Origin: Stygiolobus sp037389425
GTDB lineage: Archaea; Thermoproteota; Thermoprotei_A; Sulfolobales; Sulfolobaceae
Length of the DNA stretch: 14,429 nucleotides
Reading direction: 5' to 3'
NCBI RefSeq assembly: GCF_037389425.1
Contig: NZ_JBBHKR010000092.1
Location: forward strand, 1-14,429
The translations under genes were made by a program, and so were the position numbers. A model generated the notes under the pieces. That model made no database searches. It had not been told where the DNA came from and saw nothing but the letters and a program-made list of their open reading frames with translations. The first letter of the stretch is position 1; the number at the start of each line of letters is the position of its first letter. This document shows positions 13,501 through 14,429 of this stretch, piece after piece.

Positions 13501-14429
13501 TATTTTCTTGCTATTTCAAGAAAAGGATCAATTGTTCCCTTTAACGATAACCAGTACAAGCTTGTAAAGGATCTCTTAGCTGAGTGGAATATACTAGAAG
13601 GACCTAGAGCCCTGCTTTTATTATAGTTCATATAGACAAAGTAACCATTACCGTAACCTCCATACACTGCACACAACGCACTACCGTCAAACTTAATCTT
13701 ACCAAAACCCATAATATCATTATATATGCTTTGAGCGACGTGGATTGCACCATAATGGGCTATTGCTCCCGTCTTAGGAGGTAACATAATGTTCGTCACA
13801 TCTCCTACAGCATAAATATTATCAAAGCCATTCACCTTAAGAGTCTCCTTATCTACGGGGATAAAGCCCGTAGAGTCTACTAAGTTACTAAATTCCTCCG
13901 CTACGTATATAGGAGTATCAATTAAGGCTAAATCGTAGCTTATCTTTTGTCCGTCATCAGTTTGAATTACTTTATCTGAAACATTCACTGTCGATATCTT
14001 TGCTCCTCTTATAATCTCTATTCCCAGTTCTTTACTTCTCTCGGCTAACTTCGAAGCCATTGGTTTTTGCAGTTCTGGAGGTTGTGCTACTGGATTAATA
14101 AAAGTAATTTTTGCTTCGGGAAACTTCTGTTTGAGTAAGAATGCCAACTCAAAGGGTGCGGCTGGACATTTGATAATACCGTAGTATCCGATAACAATCT
14201 TTTTACCCGAGAAGGAGTCTATCATTTGCCTTAATTTTAAGGCATCCTCTTCGCTGTGCCAACTAGGTAATGCACCTTTCTTATTTTTAACCCCAGGGGA
14301 AAGAACTAAATAATCGAACTCTATTTCCTTACCCTTCTCAGTAACGACCTTTCCAGTTTCAGGGGAGACTTTTGCAGCTTTGTCTTTAACTATTTTAACT
14401 CTCTTATCTAGAAGACTACTAACCTCTCT
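13464..14429 (-). CDS. Sulfide:quinone oxidoreductase / flavocytochrome c sulfide dehydrogenase-like flavoprotein, partial at right edge
   Basis: The minus-strand frame is open through the right edge, giving the C-terminal 321 residues; the Met at 14225 is internal because homologous sequence continues upstream of it. The family oxidises sulfide or related donors with FAD and reduces quinone or a cytochrome. Visible are the end of the first FAD part (FDYLVLSPGVKNK, about residue 38-50 of the fragment), the second nucleotide-binding-like segment IVIGYYGIIKCPAAPFELAF with Cys88, and the FAD-binding GDVTNIMLPPKTGAIAHYGA motif (209-228), followed by Cys253 in SALCAVYGG. The KCPxxPxE cysteine and the later cysteine about 165 residues on correspond to the redox pair of flavocytochrome c sulfide dehydrogenase and to two of the three SQR cysteines. 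The missing N-terminus (about 50-70 residues) holds the first GxGxxG. The substrate is inferred, not proven. Confidence 0.82.
   Translation of the reverse strand, partial: REVSSLLDKRVKIVKDKAAKVSPETGKVVTEKGKEIEFDYLVLSPGVKNKKGALPSWHSEEDALKLRQMIDSFSGKKIVIGYYGIIKCPAAPFELAFLLKQKFPEAKITFINPVAQPPELQKPMASKLAERSKELGIEIIRGAKISTVNVSDKVIQTDDGQKISYDLALIDTPIYVAEEFSNLVDSTGFIPVDKETLKVNGFDNIYAVGDVTNIMLPPKTGAIAHYGAIHVAQSIYNDIMGFGKIKFDGSALCAVYGGYGNGYFVYMNYNKSRALGPSSIFHSAKRSFTSLYWLSLKGTIDPFLEIARKYFSGGPELIKTR

Noticed and set aside
14223..14225. ATG 14225 as the start of the flavoprotein gene
   Set aside because: The frame continues without a stop to the right edge with typical flavoprotein sequence (FDYLVLSPG), so this Met is internal.
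1..14429. CRISPR arrays, insertion sequences, tRNA genes and long repeats
   Set aside because: I looked on both strands and saw no repeated spacer structure, transposase gene, terminal inverted repeats or tRNA-like segments.

Overview
The window looks like chromosome of a thermoacidophilic archaeon of the order Sulfolobales. The DNA is AT-rich. Genes inside operons carry strong GGTG/GGAGG ribosome binding sites, while first genes have an archaeal TATA-like box about 26-28 bases before the start codon, as expected for leaderless mRNAs. The gene content fits as well: a Nuo complex without a NADH module, ThyX, an archaeal zinc-finger protein, and a sulfide:quinone reductase-like flavoprotein. 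No 16S rRNA or other species marker is present, so the order-level assignment is inference.

Bases 1-10027 (minus strand, read right to left) are one tightly packed operon for a respiratory complex I-like enzyme: nuoA, nuoC, nuoD, nuoH, nuoI, nuoJ, nuoK, a single 1137-codon gene joining NuoM-like and NuoL-like antiporter subunits, nuoN, and then an inositol-1-phosphate synthase gene that runs off the left edge. Neighbouring genes overlap or are separated by only a few bases, which suggests coupled translation. The membrane arm is complete (A, H, J, K, L, M, N). The connecting arm has C, D and I, but the N2-cluster subunit NuoB is absent from its usual place between nuoA and nuoC, and there is no NuoE/F/G. 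Electrons must therefore enter from a donor other than the standard NADH module. By comparison with remembered reference sequences, each of the three antiporter-like units departs from the canonical charged residues at one position, and the quinone-headgroup residues of NuoD are altered.

Bases 10028-13257 hold accessory genes: thyX (flavin-dependent thymidylate synthase), a small CxxC/HxxC zinc-finger protein, a compact thioredoxin plus helical-repeat protein related to YyaL/SSP411 on the plus strand, and a DUF364 putative metal-chelating protein convergent with it. The zinc-finger and thioredoxin-like genes are divergent and share a 44-base promoter region in which the two TATA boxes lie almost side by side.

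Bases 13258-13463, between two minus-strand genes, contain a well-formed C/D box guide sRNA on the plus strand (about 13354-13409), which has all four boxes and archaeal guide spacing. A 30-codon protein-like reading frame without a start codon overlaps it. A second, weaker C/D-like pattern follows at 13446-13500 and overlaps the end of the next gene. The right edge (13464-14429) is the C-terminal 321 residues of a flavoprotein of the sulfide:quinone oxidoreductase / flavocytochrome c sulfide dehydrogenase family, which continues beyond the window.
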